A stretch of DNA of 61,283 bases from Terfezia claveryi. Lineage: Eukaryota; Ascomycota; Pezizomycetes; Pezizales; Pezizaceae. Under the pieces are notes generated by a model. That model was not told the DNA's origin and searched no databases. It worked only from the letters and a program-made list of their open reading frames with translations. Below, piece after piece: positions 33,330 through 45,856 of the stretch; positions within the stretch are counted from its first letter, which is position 1; each line of letters opens with the position of its first letter. The position numbers and the translations under genes were made by a program. The stretch covers positions 1-61,283 of the forward strand of contig WHUX01000279.1 of NCBI GenBank assembly GCA_015179025.1, in the 5' to 3' direction.

Positions 33330-34805
33330 GTGATCATCGAATGGTTTTTTAAGCAGCTAAACAAAGATGCTGAGCAGAATCAGAAAGTCAAGTTGATGGA
33401 ATTTCTTAGGAGGAAGATACGAAAAAGCCTAGGAGGGTGGCAGCGGAGAAGGCGGGGTACGGAGGTTAGCGAGTCATCCAGAGATAGCAGCAGTGGCAGT
33501 GGCAGTGACGATAGTATTTTAAGTAATGACTCTTTTAGGGTTGATTTAAGGGTCTTGTAAAGAAGGAGATGTGAGAGAGCTTTGCAGCTATTGCGATATC
33601 TCTATGAGATTCGTTACCTCAAGGAGCGGCGGAAAATCAGCAAGAGCGGGGTATAGTATAATCAAGTGGTGATGCGTTTACTACTAAATCTCTTTAGGCA
33701 CTTCTTCTACATGAACACCGATTCCTTTCTGTTTGTCTTGTCAAAAATTAGGGACCATGCGGTGTTCAAGAACAACTCCCGATGTAAGCAAGCCGATCCT
33801 ATGCTTCAGCTATTTGTCGCACTAAGGCGCTTGGGTAGTGAAGCATCTATTGGGGCTGCTGTAATAAGCTCCAGTCAGCTGTTTAGGATTGGTCATGGCA
33901 CTGTGATTTTGTATACCAATCGGGTATGTGTCGCCTTACAAAGCCTGTTTAGTGATATGGTGAAATAGCCTTCAGTACAAGAGAAAGACAACATGAGATT
34001 CCGCATTCGAGAGTCCGGATTTGGAGTGTTTTTGGGTTGTATTGGGATTCTTGATGGGATTCTAATTCTCTTCAAATGGCGTCCATATCCTACAGAAGAT
34101 AAGGCCATGCAGTACTGGAACCATCGGAAGTTTCATTATGGATTATAGGCTACATTGATCTGTGATGACATTGGGAGGATCTTGTTTTTCCACTCCACAT
34201 TTCCAGGGTCCAGTCATGACGCCCGATGTTTTGCGACTACAGAAGTTACTCAATCACCTCGTAACTTCTTTGAATTTGGCAAATTCTTACTTGCAGACTC
34301 TGCATATGGTATCACTCCCTGTCTTATCCCCCCATTCAAGAGGCCACCACATGGGGTCTTAATTCCAGCTTGGAAGGTGTTTAACAAACATATGAGTGGT
34401 CTCCGAATTAAAGTTGAGCATATCATAGGTTTATGGAAATGCAGATTGGCCTTTTTAAGATGTGTACCAAATCGGAGAAATCTATCTATGGATCGCCTAA
34501 GATAGACCTATGTGTAGATCGCATCAAGTGTAATCTTACATAACCTACTTCATGAGCATGCAGATCCCTGGACTCCTCCAAATTACAGATGGCGCCCTAG
34601 AAGATGTCAAAGAGAAGATGGTTTTGTGAATGACGATAAGGATCTAGAGCTTGCTATACATGGAGAGGAATAACATCAAGATATGGTTAATGAGTTGCTT
34701 GCGGATCAGTCTGATTTGTCAGATATCAGCTCATCTGAAGGCTTTCTGTACACCGTCGATGAAGAAGAAGGCAATAAAGAGAGTGATGATAATGAAGAAG
34801 ACTAG
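33330..34805 (+). pseudogene. Harb1 DDE transposase (HARBI1-like), inactivated by stops
   Basis: One frame from about 33330 to a TAG at 34803, about 490 codons, crossed by seven stops (all TAG or TAA) and no frameshift. The start is uncertain: no clear ATG heads the frame. The DDE_Tnp_4 core is recognisable: CIGILDGILI holds the first Asp, FPGSSHDARCF follows, LLADSAYG holds the second Asp, and RIKVEHIIGLWKCRLAFLR holds the Glu. The N-terminal Ser/Asp-rich part (33450-33550) and acidic C-terminus (34690-34800) flank it. By family it would cut at the element ends; here it cannot be made intact. It converges on the accessory gene, whose stop is 170 bp downstream. Confidence 0.9.
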
Positions 34806-34973
34806 TAGGAAGTCTTAGTGTAATGGTTGGGACTATGGTATAGCAAATAACGCAAATGATAATACTCCATAACATGATCTATGACAATCCATCCGTACCC
34901 AGCAAGAAAGTAAATGAAAGCAAAAGTCTTTGATACTTCTAGCTAAATGCCTAACCTCCAATTCGGGTATTCC

Positions 34974-35117
34974 TTAGGAGTCCAAATCTAACTCCTCCTC
35001 ATCTTCGGTAATATTGTTCTCCTTAGAATTGCTCTCTAGAGGAAGCTCTGGAGGGATGATTGTGGACCTCCGAAGAGGTCTACTGCTAGTACTACTTTGG
35101 GCTTTGTGAGGTGCTTG
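34974..35117 (-). pseudogene. Harb1 accessory gene, 3' part
   Basis: The C-terminal 47 codons and stop (TAA at 34974-34976) of the gene that begins near 45240. The frame joins exactly to 43945 and up when Gypsy-A copy 2 and one AGCAT duplication are removed. It is rich in Ser, Pro and Glu, with an acidic end (DEEELDLDS). Confidence 0.75.
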
Positions 35118-35122
35118 AGCAT

Positions 35123-35785
35123 TGTAATGGAGAACGTTGTTTCAGTGCTTATATAATTGATTATATAGTTTTGTATTTCCTATATTACTACTATGTTATG
35201 TAATTAAGCCTCTCGGTTGAAGGACTAGCCTTCTACCACCTCCTATTGCTTTATAAGCATCCATAGCACGCAGAAGTTGCCATAGGAACTTCCATGGAAC
35301 TTACCATATGAGCACACCCTCATTATGGCCGCGTGACCTCTGTTTAAAGGCGTGTGAGTCACTACTATGGCCACATGACTATCGTTTATGGCGTGTGACT
35401 CATTACTATGGCCACATGACCCCTTTTGTACAGCACACCACCTTCTAGTGTGCCTCCCTTTATTGTATTTATTTCCTTAGTCATCACATCTCAAAGGAGT
35501 ATAAATAGGCCGCTGGATTCCCTCTGGAATCCACAGAAAGACAAGAAGAAACCAAGCAAGCCTATATTCCGATCAGATCAAGATCATATAGCTTAGATAG
35601 CACAAATCATATAAGATAGATTACACCAGTTAATTACTGTTCCTTTCGGGAACGTCCCACATAGTAATCTCCCTACCCTTCTAAGGTCTTACCTCAGCAG
35701 AACCGAAATACACAAATGTCCGTGCCTACGGATATAGATTGTATAAACGGTACTGAATGAATACTGTCTCGTACCATTTATTACA
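35123..35785 (+). repeat. 5' LTR of Gypsy-A copy 2
   Basis: TGTAATGGAG...ATTACA. It includes a TATAAATAGG box near 35500, a plausible core promoter. No standard tRNA primer site follows; the leader starts with a T-tract and TTAACTTACTTACC. The leader to about 36190 has no gene. Confidence 0.95.
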
Positions 35786-36190
35786 TTTTTTTTAACTTAC
35801 TTACCTAATCTTTACTCTTAAATCCAAGGCCTGATCAACCTTCAGATACCTTTATTACACTCACACAAGTGTATACAATTCGACACCTAAGTGCACATAT
35901 AAAATCGATATCGTTATTCAACTAGCTAGCCAACAATCCAACAAACGAGACATCAGACTCTCAACTGCAGTACATCAACAAAAGACTTAGAACCAAGCTA
36001 AGCAGAGCTCTAACGGGAAGTGGTATCCCACATTAAACAATCCCACCCTCGTTCACAACACTTTTCCCAATAAGATCGACAACTCATCTTGCACTCCTGG
36101 TAACCGCCATTACATCTGTACCTGTAAATCCAGTACACCATTGAAAAACCGGCCCCCCAGGTCCCAGGAATAATTGGTCTAAACAACTAA

Positions 36191-38536
36191 GTGTCACAAT
36201 CACAAGGCTCAAATCTCGCTGCCTCCACTGCAGCCATTTCCTCCAGAAAAGAATTACCTCCATCAGAACCTTCCTTAGGCCCAGACATCTCTACCAATAC
36301 CTCTGCGCCCCCAACGTCTACCTCAACACACCAATCAGAAAAAGTGACACTCTTGCCGGAAGAACTAGAACTAGATTCTAGACCAGTAGACGAAGAAAAA
36401 CCAGGACCATAAGAAACATCAGGATCCTGACATCTAGCCTCACCAGCCGCGTGAGCCACCGAGCCAACAGAACCGTCAGTCGAACGGAGATCATAAGGAT
36501 CATCAGCTACCACACCATCAGCACAGAAAGGTGCAAAAGAAGAAAAGTAACTCGACGATCGTATCACATAACCAGCTGCATTTGGTTGTGGACAGACGAT
36601 GAAATCAGACATAATAGCATCTGAACTTAGTAAGAAGACTAAGAAGTCGAGACAGTTAACTATATTACCCGAAGATATTAAGAAATTAGTAGAAGAAACT
36701 CTCAGAAAGACTAGATTCATAATTCCTAACACAGAAGGGGAAATAAATCTGCCTATCAATATAGAAATAGGAGAACTAGGTGGAGCAGGAACGAAACTAT
36801 ATTTTAGTATAGCCTTACCTCTTGCACCAGAAGAATTTTGGGACAGACATCTTCCAACAATTGAGGAGATTTTGAAATATACTCGCTCAATGGGACATGC
36901 CCAACAGTATCATCCTGATGATACTTGACTCTTAATGGAAGCCATAGCAAAACACTACTTATGGCTAACTCCTTACCCATTCAAAGAAGAAGACTTAGAA
37001 ATGAATGCATTTTTAAGTAAAGAATTAAGGAAACCTGTTGTACCACTTTTAAGGAAACCGAATTGGGTAATAAATAACTGGGAAGAAATAATGGCATTCA
37101 TGATGAGCAGTACTTATCTAGAAGAATCAGCACATACCGCGGAAGATTTTTTCAATCCTAGCAAAGAACTTCCAGGAGTGTTCCTGAGAACACCAAAAGA
37201 TCAATCGAAAGGCAAAGGTCGAGCACCTGAGACACCAGAAAGGAGGACTGGGTCAGCCAAAGAACCAGATGACAAAGACCAACCACCAGAAGATATAGAA
37301 TTACCAAAGATGATGATGATCTAGATACAGGACTAGACCAACAGAAGTAGAAAACACAAGGAGGAGGACGAGACCCCGATGATAGCGGAGATGATAGCTC
37401 GGACTCTGATAAGGCATCGTCAGTTGCAAGTCAAACTTTTAAAAGAAAACCCAAATAAGGAAAATCAGTTGAACACCAGCAATGGGAATCTACAACCGGA
37501 ATGGTTACAACGGGTAACCATAAAGCAATGAATGCTTTAAAAGGAATAAAGATTGATATGCCAGAAAAATTAAGAGGAGAAGACAAAAAATAGCAAGACT
37601 CACAATATTTTGACTCTTGGGCCATAGCAATGCAATGTTGGTTTGTTATCAAAAGAATAGATTTGGAAGGCGCTTCAGCTCTGGAAATTGTTGGATTCAG
37701 AATGGAAGGAAGCACGCCACTACTTATAATCAGTTCCTAAGAGAAAAAGGAAAGAATGCGACATTCTTTGGTTTCATACTAGTGCTAAGGGATTTTCTGA
37801 TACCCTCTACTAGTAAGGACATTTTGTGGAAACGATGGGAGACAGCCACACCATACAAGGACGGATGTCACATGGAAATCAAACAGTTTGCCAACTGGCT
37901 TACTGAAATGCAAATCAAATTGATTGACAAGGATGGTAAACAATCATTATTACAGGAAGTAAAAAGAAGAAAGTTTCTTAATCACCTGCCGCCATATATA
38001 TCAGGTACATTAATTCCTTTAATTAAAGAAGAATGGTCATATGATCAGCTCGTACATCAAGCAGAGTCATATGAAGCTTCCAAGAAGGATATTGCCCCAC
38101 CATCCACAACAAATACATCCCTATGACAACACCCTCAGAAAAAAATCGAAGTCACGGTCCATGCAGGGACCAGAATCAACGACAAAAAACAGGATTTAAT
38201 TCTAGCAGCAATCCCAACACCAAACCCAACATAGAAAATCAGAAGGATTCAGATTGGGACACCATCACAAAAAAATTGGATCAGAAGACGAAGATGCAAT
38301 TAATTAGAGATAAGAAATGTCTATGGTGTTGGAACCCTAGACACTCCTATAAGGACTGTAGGAAACGAAAAAATAAGGTACCCATGCATACAGCCACACA
38401 AGATTTAGCTATGCCGATACCACCAAGGATAAAAACAACAAGGATAAAATCAAGGAATGACCCTTGTCAAGACAGGTACCAGATTTTAGCAAGGTATTCG
38501 TTAGAGCTAACGAACACCCGCACTAGCTTTAATTGA
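36191..38536 (+). pseudogene. gag: Gypsy-A copy 2 gag
   Basis: Pieces at 36191-36412, 36599-36928 and 36935-37324 (N-terminal and matrix-like), about 37500-37740 and 37690-38126 (capsid, with WLTEMQIKLIDKDGK and KRRKFLNHLPPYISGTLI), and 38123-38536 (nucleocapsid, CX2CX4HX4C knuckle CLWCWNPRHSYKDC). A frameshift lies near 37700 and stops are TAG/TAA. The minus-strand open frame at 36187-36759 is antisense to this gene. Confidence 0.88.
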
Positions 38537-40529
38537 TCTCCAAATGAAGGGAGGAGACTTAATCAATTCTCAATTTGTACACCTATACAAAATACCAACT
38601 AGAAGTATCGAGAAGAAATCATTAAGTACTGCAATTAAAGGCTCAAAAGGAATAATAGACAAAGCTTGTACTATCAAACTTGATTGGATAGGTTATGTAG
38701 AAGAACGAACATTCTATGTAGCTCATTTGACTGGATGGGACATGATACTAGAAGAACCTGCTCTCAGCAAAGTGCGAGCAATAATTCCTGCCCATCAGGA
38801 ACCAGTTACTATCCAGCTGGAAAACATTCCACGATTCCAGCTAAGTGTATGGAAGGGATCTAGAACTATGGCGAATGGTATAAGATCAGCGTATACACAG
38901 GTCAGCTGTGAATCAGTCACAATTATAGTGAACCAGATAATTGGGAAAATATTAGTGATGTGGAAGAAACTGATTCAGAAAGAGAACTCATGACAGCCGT
39001 TTCTACAGTACAAAAACAATTCAACCCTGTAACGGAGTTTCCTTTATTATTTCCTAAGTCAATTCCATGGGAATTACCCCCACTAAGAAAAGTTAATCAC
39101 TCTATCAAACCAAAAGCAGGAGCTACTTGGATACCAAAATGGCGACCCTCAGGACATCGATTTAGACAACAAATCCATGACAAATTAGTCGAAGAAGAAG
39201 CGTCAGGTTGTATATATAAAGAAAAAATGACACAAATGCTGTAGTCATGTTCACTATCCCTAAACGAGATAAACCGGAAGAAGCCAGACATGTCAATGAT
39301 TGTTAAGACCGCAATTTAGCCATCCAACCGGACCACACCCCATTACCAGATATTAATAAAGCAATTAAACTAGTTGCGGAGAATCCATTTGGACTAAGCT
39401 TGATTTAGCCGACGGATTTTTTAATATCAGGAACAATAAAGAATCTGAGCAACACTCTACCTTTTTATGTCACATGGGATATTTCAGAAGCAGAGTTATG
39501 CAACAAGGGGATCGTAACGCACCAGCTACCATGGTTCGTATTATGCATGAAATTTTTAAGGACATGGTCTATAAAAATTTAATCATCTATATTGATGATA
39601 TTATTATATTCTCTAAAACGTAAGAAGAACATGTAGAATTATTGAAGAAAGTACTTTAAAGTCTACAGGATGAGAAATTCTATCTCAAAGAGAGCAAATA
39701 CCAGTTCTTCACTCTAAGATTGGAAATCTTAGGACACGTTTTAATATCAGATGGATTACATGTAGACCCGAAGAAGAGGACTACTATATTAACATTTCCA
39801 ACTCCTACAAGAAAAAATGATCTTAGAGGATTCCTTGGAATCGTTGATTATCTCAGCAGATATATTCCTGACTTGGCATCGTATGCGAGCACCCTGTCAG
39901 AACTACAAGGAGAAACAAAGAAATGGGAATGGACAGATACTTATAACACAGCGTTTGAAAAACTCAAGGAACTCGTGAATTCCCCACATGTTTTAAAACC
40001 CTGGAATAATGAATCTACTGAACCCAAATATTTAGTCTATAATGCTAGTGATGTAGGACTAGGATCTTGGATAGGTCAAGGACCATTGACGCACATCAGA
40101 ACATCATGCTTCCACTCTAGAAAATTTAATCCAGCACAACTCAATTATCCTACCTTTCAAAAGGAATTATTAGCGATTATTGACTCATTAAAATTTTTTA
40201 AAGTACAATTAAGAGGTTACAAGTTCACATCCTTACAGACCACAAACCATTAGTAATCTTCCATACTCAAACGCCACAAGCCAGAAATTGAGGCGATAGC
40301 AAGATTACCTAATGGAATTTGATACAATATACAGCACACCGCAGGAAGGAAAATTTAATAGCAGACGCTCTATCAAGGAAGCATAAATACTTGGACACTC
40401 CCACCACTGAGGACGATTATATCTCCAACAGCATCGATCCTCCTAATCATACCTACAACCGCAACATCTCTACCAACACTTTAAGAACTTTCCACTCACC
40501 AGAAACCTTTACTCAGAACAATATGGTTT

Positions 40530-41630
40530 CTTGCGGAGCTATCAATTTCAAGTATGTCGACTGCACTTCAACAAATGTCATGGAAGAGCCGAAGAACTTG
40601 GACACCATATCTTCTGTCCATACTTCGAGAGCATCCAGGATGAAGAAAGTGAATATGACATGATGAAGGAAGAAGAGTCCTCAGACAATGAGACTCTATC
40701 CACTATACCAGAAGAAGTTTTCAGCGGGTATGATCGTGTACCTAAAATAAATAAGAACAAACCTTAACAGTTCTTGGATTAAGATATAGGCCTCCATCTT
40801 CTGAAAACGCACAACAAAATACCCTCGCTCCTGAAGAAGCAAAGAAATTGCTATCGTCCTAGCTCATAGCAATTGGCAACAACACAAAAGGATGCACTGG
40901 TCCTTTTACCGTGATTTTTACTGTCCAGTTCATGGCAGCTCTCACGCCATGAACAACCGCATATTCACCGTCGAAATATATGCAATCTGCAACCACCATG
41001 GATATAGCAGTTTAAACTGTGACCTGACAGCCTCAGTTCTTAAGAAGGAGAAGGAATTCCTTACGACTCGTATTGCGCATATCTTATCCGCAAATGAGCC
41101 TCAAAAGGAACTAGCACCAGTACAACAAATGCCAGCTTATCCACCTCCACAAGCTCTCAGCCGTGAAGAAGCTATCCAGGAAATCGGAGAATGGGCAAAA
41201 AGATGGATTACCAACAGGCCAACACGACCTACTCTCCAACTCAACATTCTGTTCAGTAACCCTACCGAACAGATGAGAACCCAACAAATAGAACAGGAGA
41301 TCATGAATACTCCTGTTGCCCTATAACAACCATGGAATGAACTTCAACAACCAGCTACAACTGCTAGCAGCAGTAATCCAATTCTAATCAATACCGCCGC
41401 CATCACTACTCGTTCTAAAAAGCGAGTAGCTATTGACGAAGATTCACCCTCTTTCATTCAAGACACCAAGACCTCCAGACAGCGTTGTGATTTCTGTAAG
41501 TTCTCAGGACATAATTCTTCTACATGTAAGGAGAAGAAACCCACCATCAATGACTTTAATATGAGGATCAAACCGACACTCAACAAGCTCATTGAAGAGA
41601 AACACATCAGTGACGGATGGTAAGACGACA
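40530..41630 (+). other. extra zinc-knuckle linker between RNase H and integrase
   Basis: Within pol of Gypsy-A copy 2. It contains an acidic stretch (40640-40760), CPVHGSSHAMNN, YAICNHHGYSSLNC (41,000 region) and a clean CX2CX4HX4C knuckle CDFCKFSGHNSSTC (41490-41532). Most Ty3/Gypsy pol proteins have only a short connection here. The corresponding region of Gypsy-C (13440-13900) carries four such motifs. Confidence 0.7.
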
Positions 41631-42860
41631 AGGACTACTTCATTACACACTGGCTTGACCAAGGAACAGGTATGAAAGCCACATATCAATCGTGTATGAG
41701 AGTATGTCCTATCTGGAAGAACTACTATGATACCTTTGTAAACCGTAAGGATCATAGAATAAAAGATGGATTTTTGTATGTTAAGAACCGACAAGGACAA
41801 TGGAGACTAGTCTTGCCCTCTACCTTTAACATCGAAGTCCTTTGCAGAACCAACTAAGGACTATATCAAGAGTTGTGATACTTGTCAATGGACAAAGTAT
41901 TCCAACAAGGCACCACTTGGACTCGTAACCCCATTACATGTACCAAGTAGGCCATGGACTGACATATCGATGGATTTTCTTAAGTTAGCACCTGTATTTA
42001 CTAAGTGTTCAATTTTGTACCCGAATATTCCTGATGAAGAAGATCATGTAGTTTGTATTTCATGACTTTGGACGATTGTCGATAGACAATCAGGATTCAA
42101 GTTTCTTATTCCTGTCTCAGATAATTTTACAGCAGAACAATGTACTGCTACCTTTGATACTCATGTAGTCCCAACTATGGGATACCCTTTCTATATTGTT
42201 TTTGACCGCGATACTCTTTTTATGTCAACGCACTTTCAAGATTGGGCTAGGAATAAAGGAATCAAGTTGGAACCGTCCACCGCATATCATTCACGTGTAG
42301 ACGGACAATCGGAAATTGTGAACAAAGAAATTCTACAAGTAGCAAGAGCCTGTAAAATCGAAGGATTTGATTGGCTACAGAAACTACTAGAGATATAGTT
42401 GAAACTTAACTCTAGGTATAACGCCGCTAGACAGAATAGTCCCTTTTCCACACTATTTGGATTTAATGCACATCTTGGTATATCGATACTTCCATACCCC
42501 ATTAATGCATATGTACCCGCCTATGAACGTCATGAGGTAATGTCTAAAAACCTATATGATGCCAAGAAGACTCAAGCATCTCAAGCGAACAAACGACTAC
42601 CCAATACAGCCAAATTTTCAGTCGGACAACAAGTTATGCATTCCTCAGAAAACATCAACCTATCGAACGTCTTACCCAAACTCAAACCAAAATGGCTAGG
42701 CCCATTTCCCATTATTTCCAGTAATCGGAAACGCAATAACTATAGCCTAGACCTATCCAGTCAACCTGACCTCTACCTCATATATAATACTTTTCATATC
42801 AGCAAACTCAAACCCTACTATAAAAACGATCCTACCCAGTTCCCTCACAGACAATATTAG

Positions 42861-43253
42861 GAACTAGGACTAATTCAAGAAGATCGTTATGAAGTTGAAA
42901 AGATATTAGAATTTAGAACAGGTCCTCGAACTGGAGAAAGACAATATAAGGTCAGATGGCTAGGATACTCTCCCAAATATGATTCCTGGGTAAACGCCAA
43001 GGATATCACCAATGAAATTCTTCAAGACTTCTGGACGACCGGAAGCATGGAAGATACATTCAAGAGATGTCGAAGGACTAAAGGAAAACAAGGACCACGA
43101 ACTAGAGATAAGACCCAAGCTCTCATCCAACAAGAACGAGATAGAATCATGAGTCAAGGAAACACTAATGATATTCACGTTAATGCTAATGTATTAACAA
43201 TGCATCAAATCTTAGGACGTATGGAAACCAATATGGCAGAACGAAAAAAGTAA
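42861..43253 (+). pseudogene. Gypsy-A copy 2 integrase C-terminal chromodomain
   Basis: Same frame as the preceding integrase fragment, after one TAG where CAG is expected. YEVEKILEFR, YKVRWLGY and DSWVNAKDI are the chromodomain hallmarks (first strand aromatic Y, then W and the second aromatic cluster). A basic tail follows. In chromoviruses this domain directs insertion to marked chromatin; that role is family knowledge. Confidence 0.88.
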
Positions 43254-43281
43254 GGATAGGAAATCCTTCTATGTAGGGAAG

Positions 43282-43944
43282 TGTAATGGAGAACATTGTT
43301 TCATTGCTTATATAATTGATTATATACTTTTATATTTCCTATATTACTACTATATTATGTAATTAAGCCTCTCGGTTGAATGACTAGCCTTCTACTACCT
43401 CCTATTGCTTTATAAGCATCCATAGCATGTAGAAGTTGCCATGGGAATTTCTATGGAACTTACCATATGAGCACACCCTCATTATGGCCACGTGACCTCT
43501 GTTTAAAGGCATGTGAGTCACTACTATGGCCACATGACTATCGTTTATGGCGTGTGACTCATTACTATGGCCACATGACCCCTTTTGTACAGCGCACCAC
43601 CTTCTGGTGTGCCGCCCTTTATTGTATTTATTTCCTTAGTCATCAGATCTCAAAGGAGTATAAATAGGCCGCTGGATTCCCTCTGGAATCCACAGAAAGA
43701 CAAGAAGAAACCAAGCAAGCCTATATTCCGATTAGATCAAGATCATATAGCTTATATAGCATAAATCATATAAGATAGATTACACCAGTTAATTACTGTT
43801 CCCTTCGGGAACGTCCCACATAGTAATCTCCCTACCCTTCTGAGGTCTTACCTCAGCAGAACCGAAATACACAAACGTCCATGCCTACGGATATAGATTG
43901 TATAAACGGTACCGAATGAATACTGTCTAGTACCATTCATTACA
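43282..43944 (+). repeat. 3' LTR of Gypsy-A copy 2
   Basis: 663 bp, preceded by a short purine run (GTAGGGAAG). It matches the 5' LTR with scattered, mostly transition differences. Confidence 0.95.
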
Positions 43945-45240
43945 AGCATTGACCTTTGGAGTTGGTATAAAGTTCCCAGATTTAAGCTTCTCAAAAAAAT
44001 CTTCTGGGGTCATCCCATGGGTTAATACGAATTGCGCCTTCTCCATCATCATCCATGCCTTTTGGATTTCCAATTCTTGTTGTTTTAGCGCCCTATTCTT
44101 TTCTCTCTCTATTGGGGAATGTTCCAGCATCTTAGCATTCCATTTTAGCTTAGCTATCTCAATCCGCTGAGCTTCAACATTGGTGTCCTTCGCCCCAGGC
44201 ACTAATGAGATCCTCTAAACCCAACTTAGTACCTGATTTCTTCTTCTTAGTGCCCATTCTCTGATGACCAGCCTCATCATCATCTGGTTCTTCCTTTTCA
44301 TCGCTATCTGACTTAGTATGTATTCTTTTTCCCGCAGCTTTTAAATCCAAACGCCCCTTACTTCCCTTTTGTACTACTAGTAGTACTCCCAACTTTCGAG
44401 GAGCCCTAGAAGTTAACTCTCCAACCTGAGATTCCTGTAAAATGTGTCTACCTGTCCCTTTTTTAACACCCGAAACCTTGGTAGCAAATGAGGCTCTTTC
44501 CAAAGACATAGGTATGTTTACCTTAGTTGTCTTAGATTGAGCCTTCTTTTGTGGTGTTACCTTAATCTCCAAATCAGGCGAACTATCCAAGTCCTGCAAG
44601 CTATATGTGAACAAGCTTCAATTCCAAGAAAATGTATCTAATTCATCTACCTTAGACTTATCGGCAGAGTTATCTATGGCGTCATCTACCTCTACTATAC
44701 CATAGGAATTTCTATCTACATTCCTCTTATCCAAGCAGCTCTGTGTATGTTTACTCCTCTCCTTCAAGCAGCTCTGTGTATCTTTACTCCTCTCCTCCAA
44801 GCGGCTCTGTGTAGCACTAGACACAGGGGTATTGGATCCACTAGATATCTCTCCCTCTCCATCAAGCAACATTTCAGCCCCTCTCAGACCCTTTCTGATG
44901 ATTCCCATTATAGCAGAAATCGAATTTGCATGACGTTCTCCCAACTTAGTGTCCAAGATCTTGAAGACTCGACAGATCTCCAACAACTGGTCTATTGCTA
45001 TTTTGGTAAATAAAACTATTTTCCCTTTAACCTTAGTCATGTCTTTCAGATCACCAAAACCTGTACTAAGCTCTAACTTCTTTGCCATCGTGTATTTCTT
45101 AATCATTTGGAGCACATGTGCTTTCATCTTCTTTGCATCAGGATCCTATGACTTATCTTAGCTATCGAACCAACAACCCTCTCCCCTCCAACCAGCAGTA
45201 GCAGTTTTCAACTTACAACCTCCTTAAGCTTTAGTTCTTC
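43945..45240 (-). pseudogene. Harb1 accessory gene (putative DNA-binding partner), 5' part
   Basis: Minus strand. The N-terminal region at about 45130-45240 has a Trp-rich GWRGEGCWFDS string with two stops. Then 44618-45127 (169 residues) with a helical start and acidic/Ser-rich end, 44174-44614 (Lys/Ser-rich), and after a frameshift near 44190 a helical stretch with a KAWMMMEKAQFVL core (43945-44202). The gene continues at 35117-34974 beyond Gypsy-A copy 2. PIF/Harbinger elements usually pair the transposase with a Myb/trihelix-like protein. The convergent position fits that role, but I see no clear Myb repeat. Confidence 0.6.
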
Positions 45241-45856
45241 TACCCAACAGCGGCAGAAGTCAATCTTAGGCCCCTTTTCCCATAGCTACCAATTTGCTAC
45301 CAGGCATCGTGCTAGCCATTCCTCAGTAGGAAGATCCTATTCGATGTTCCGCTGTATTCCTGCGGCAATCGCTATTGCCAATAGCTTAGGCCTTTGACTC
45401 ATCTGCAGACTCAATCTAATTAGCACCTTACATGCCCTCTTGATATATGCATAGGTACTCACCTCTTCACAAATGTTGTGTGTTAGTTATCTTCGAAGTG
45501 CTATTTGTTGGTGATGCTCTAACTTCTGGAAACAAGGGGTCATGCATAGGTTGATTTGCTAAGCAATTTTTCACATGGCACTAGACCTATTTCAAAATTG
45601 TACTAGCCAAAAGAAAAAAAAAACTCAGAAAACCACTAGACTCATTTAGAGCAAGCTCCAGTATTTTACCCGGCCTTAGCATGCTAAACTCATACAAAAC
45701 ATTTTTTCTAGGTAGAGATTATAGTGCCTTATCTGCTCCACTTATACAAAAACCTCAGGGGGGTTATCAGACTTTAGAGTGTATAAGTGCCTTTATACGA
45801 AAACAGGAATTACGTCGGAAAAAAAGCGTATAACATAAGATTGAATACCCCTATTA

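Larger units (their letters stand above)
38500..43253 (+). pseudogene. pol: Gypsy-A copy 2 pol
   Basis: The protease is 38500-38993, with ALIDLQ at 38526 in place of DSG. RT runs about 39000-39950, with YIDD at about 39588-39599 and the thumb at 39720-39950 (LRGFLGIVDYLSRYIPDL). RNase H is about 39990-40400; its first Asp reads Asn (YLVYNASDVG). The zinc-knuckle linker is 40530-41630. Integrase is about 41860-42860, with MDFLKLAP, DRDTLFMSTHF and GQSEIVNKE, the expected D,D,E positions; most of its N-terminal zinc finger is lost. A chromodomain follows (42861-43253). Stops fall at CAG, CAA or TGG positions; indels add frameshifts, for example near 38990 and 39240. Confidence 0.9.
35123..43944 (+). 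mobile_element. Gypsy-A copy 2, full-length chromovirus (8822 bp)
   Basis: Both LTRs are present (663 bp each) and the AGCAT target duplication is exact (35118-35122 and 43945-43949). It interrupts the Harb1 accessory gene. The order is LTR, gag, PR, RT, RNase H, zinc-knuckle linker, integrase, chromodomain, LTR. The pol frame is broken by many TAG/TAA stops and several indels, so it is dead. The LTRs differ at a few per cent of sites, mostly transitions. Confidence 0.95.
29902..45851 (+). mobile_element. Harb1, PIF/Harbinger DNA transposon (about 4.2 kb net)
   Basis: The ends are inverted repeats, GGGGTATTCAATCTTAGG at 29902 and its near-complement ending ...GATTGAATACCCC at 45851. TATTA lies directly outside both ends (29897-29901 and 45852-45856). 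Subtracting the solo LTR (30246-33191) and Gypsy-A copy 2 (35123-43944) with one target duplication each leaves about 4172 bp. It carries two convergent genes, as PIF/Harbinger elements usually do: a DDE transposase (33330-34805) and an accessory gene (minus strand, ends at 34974). Its ends equal the deleted copy at 53324-53969. Confidence 0.87.
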
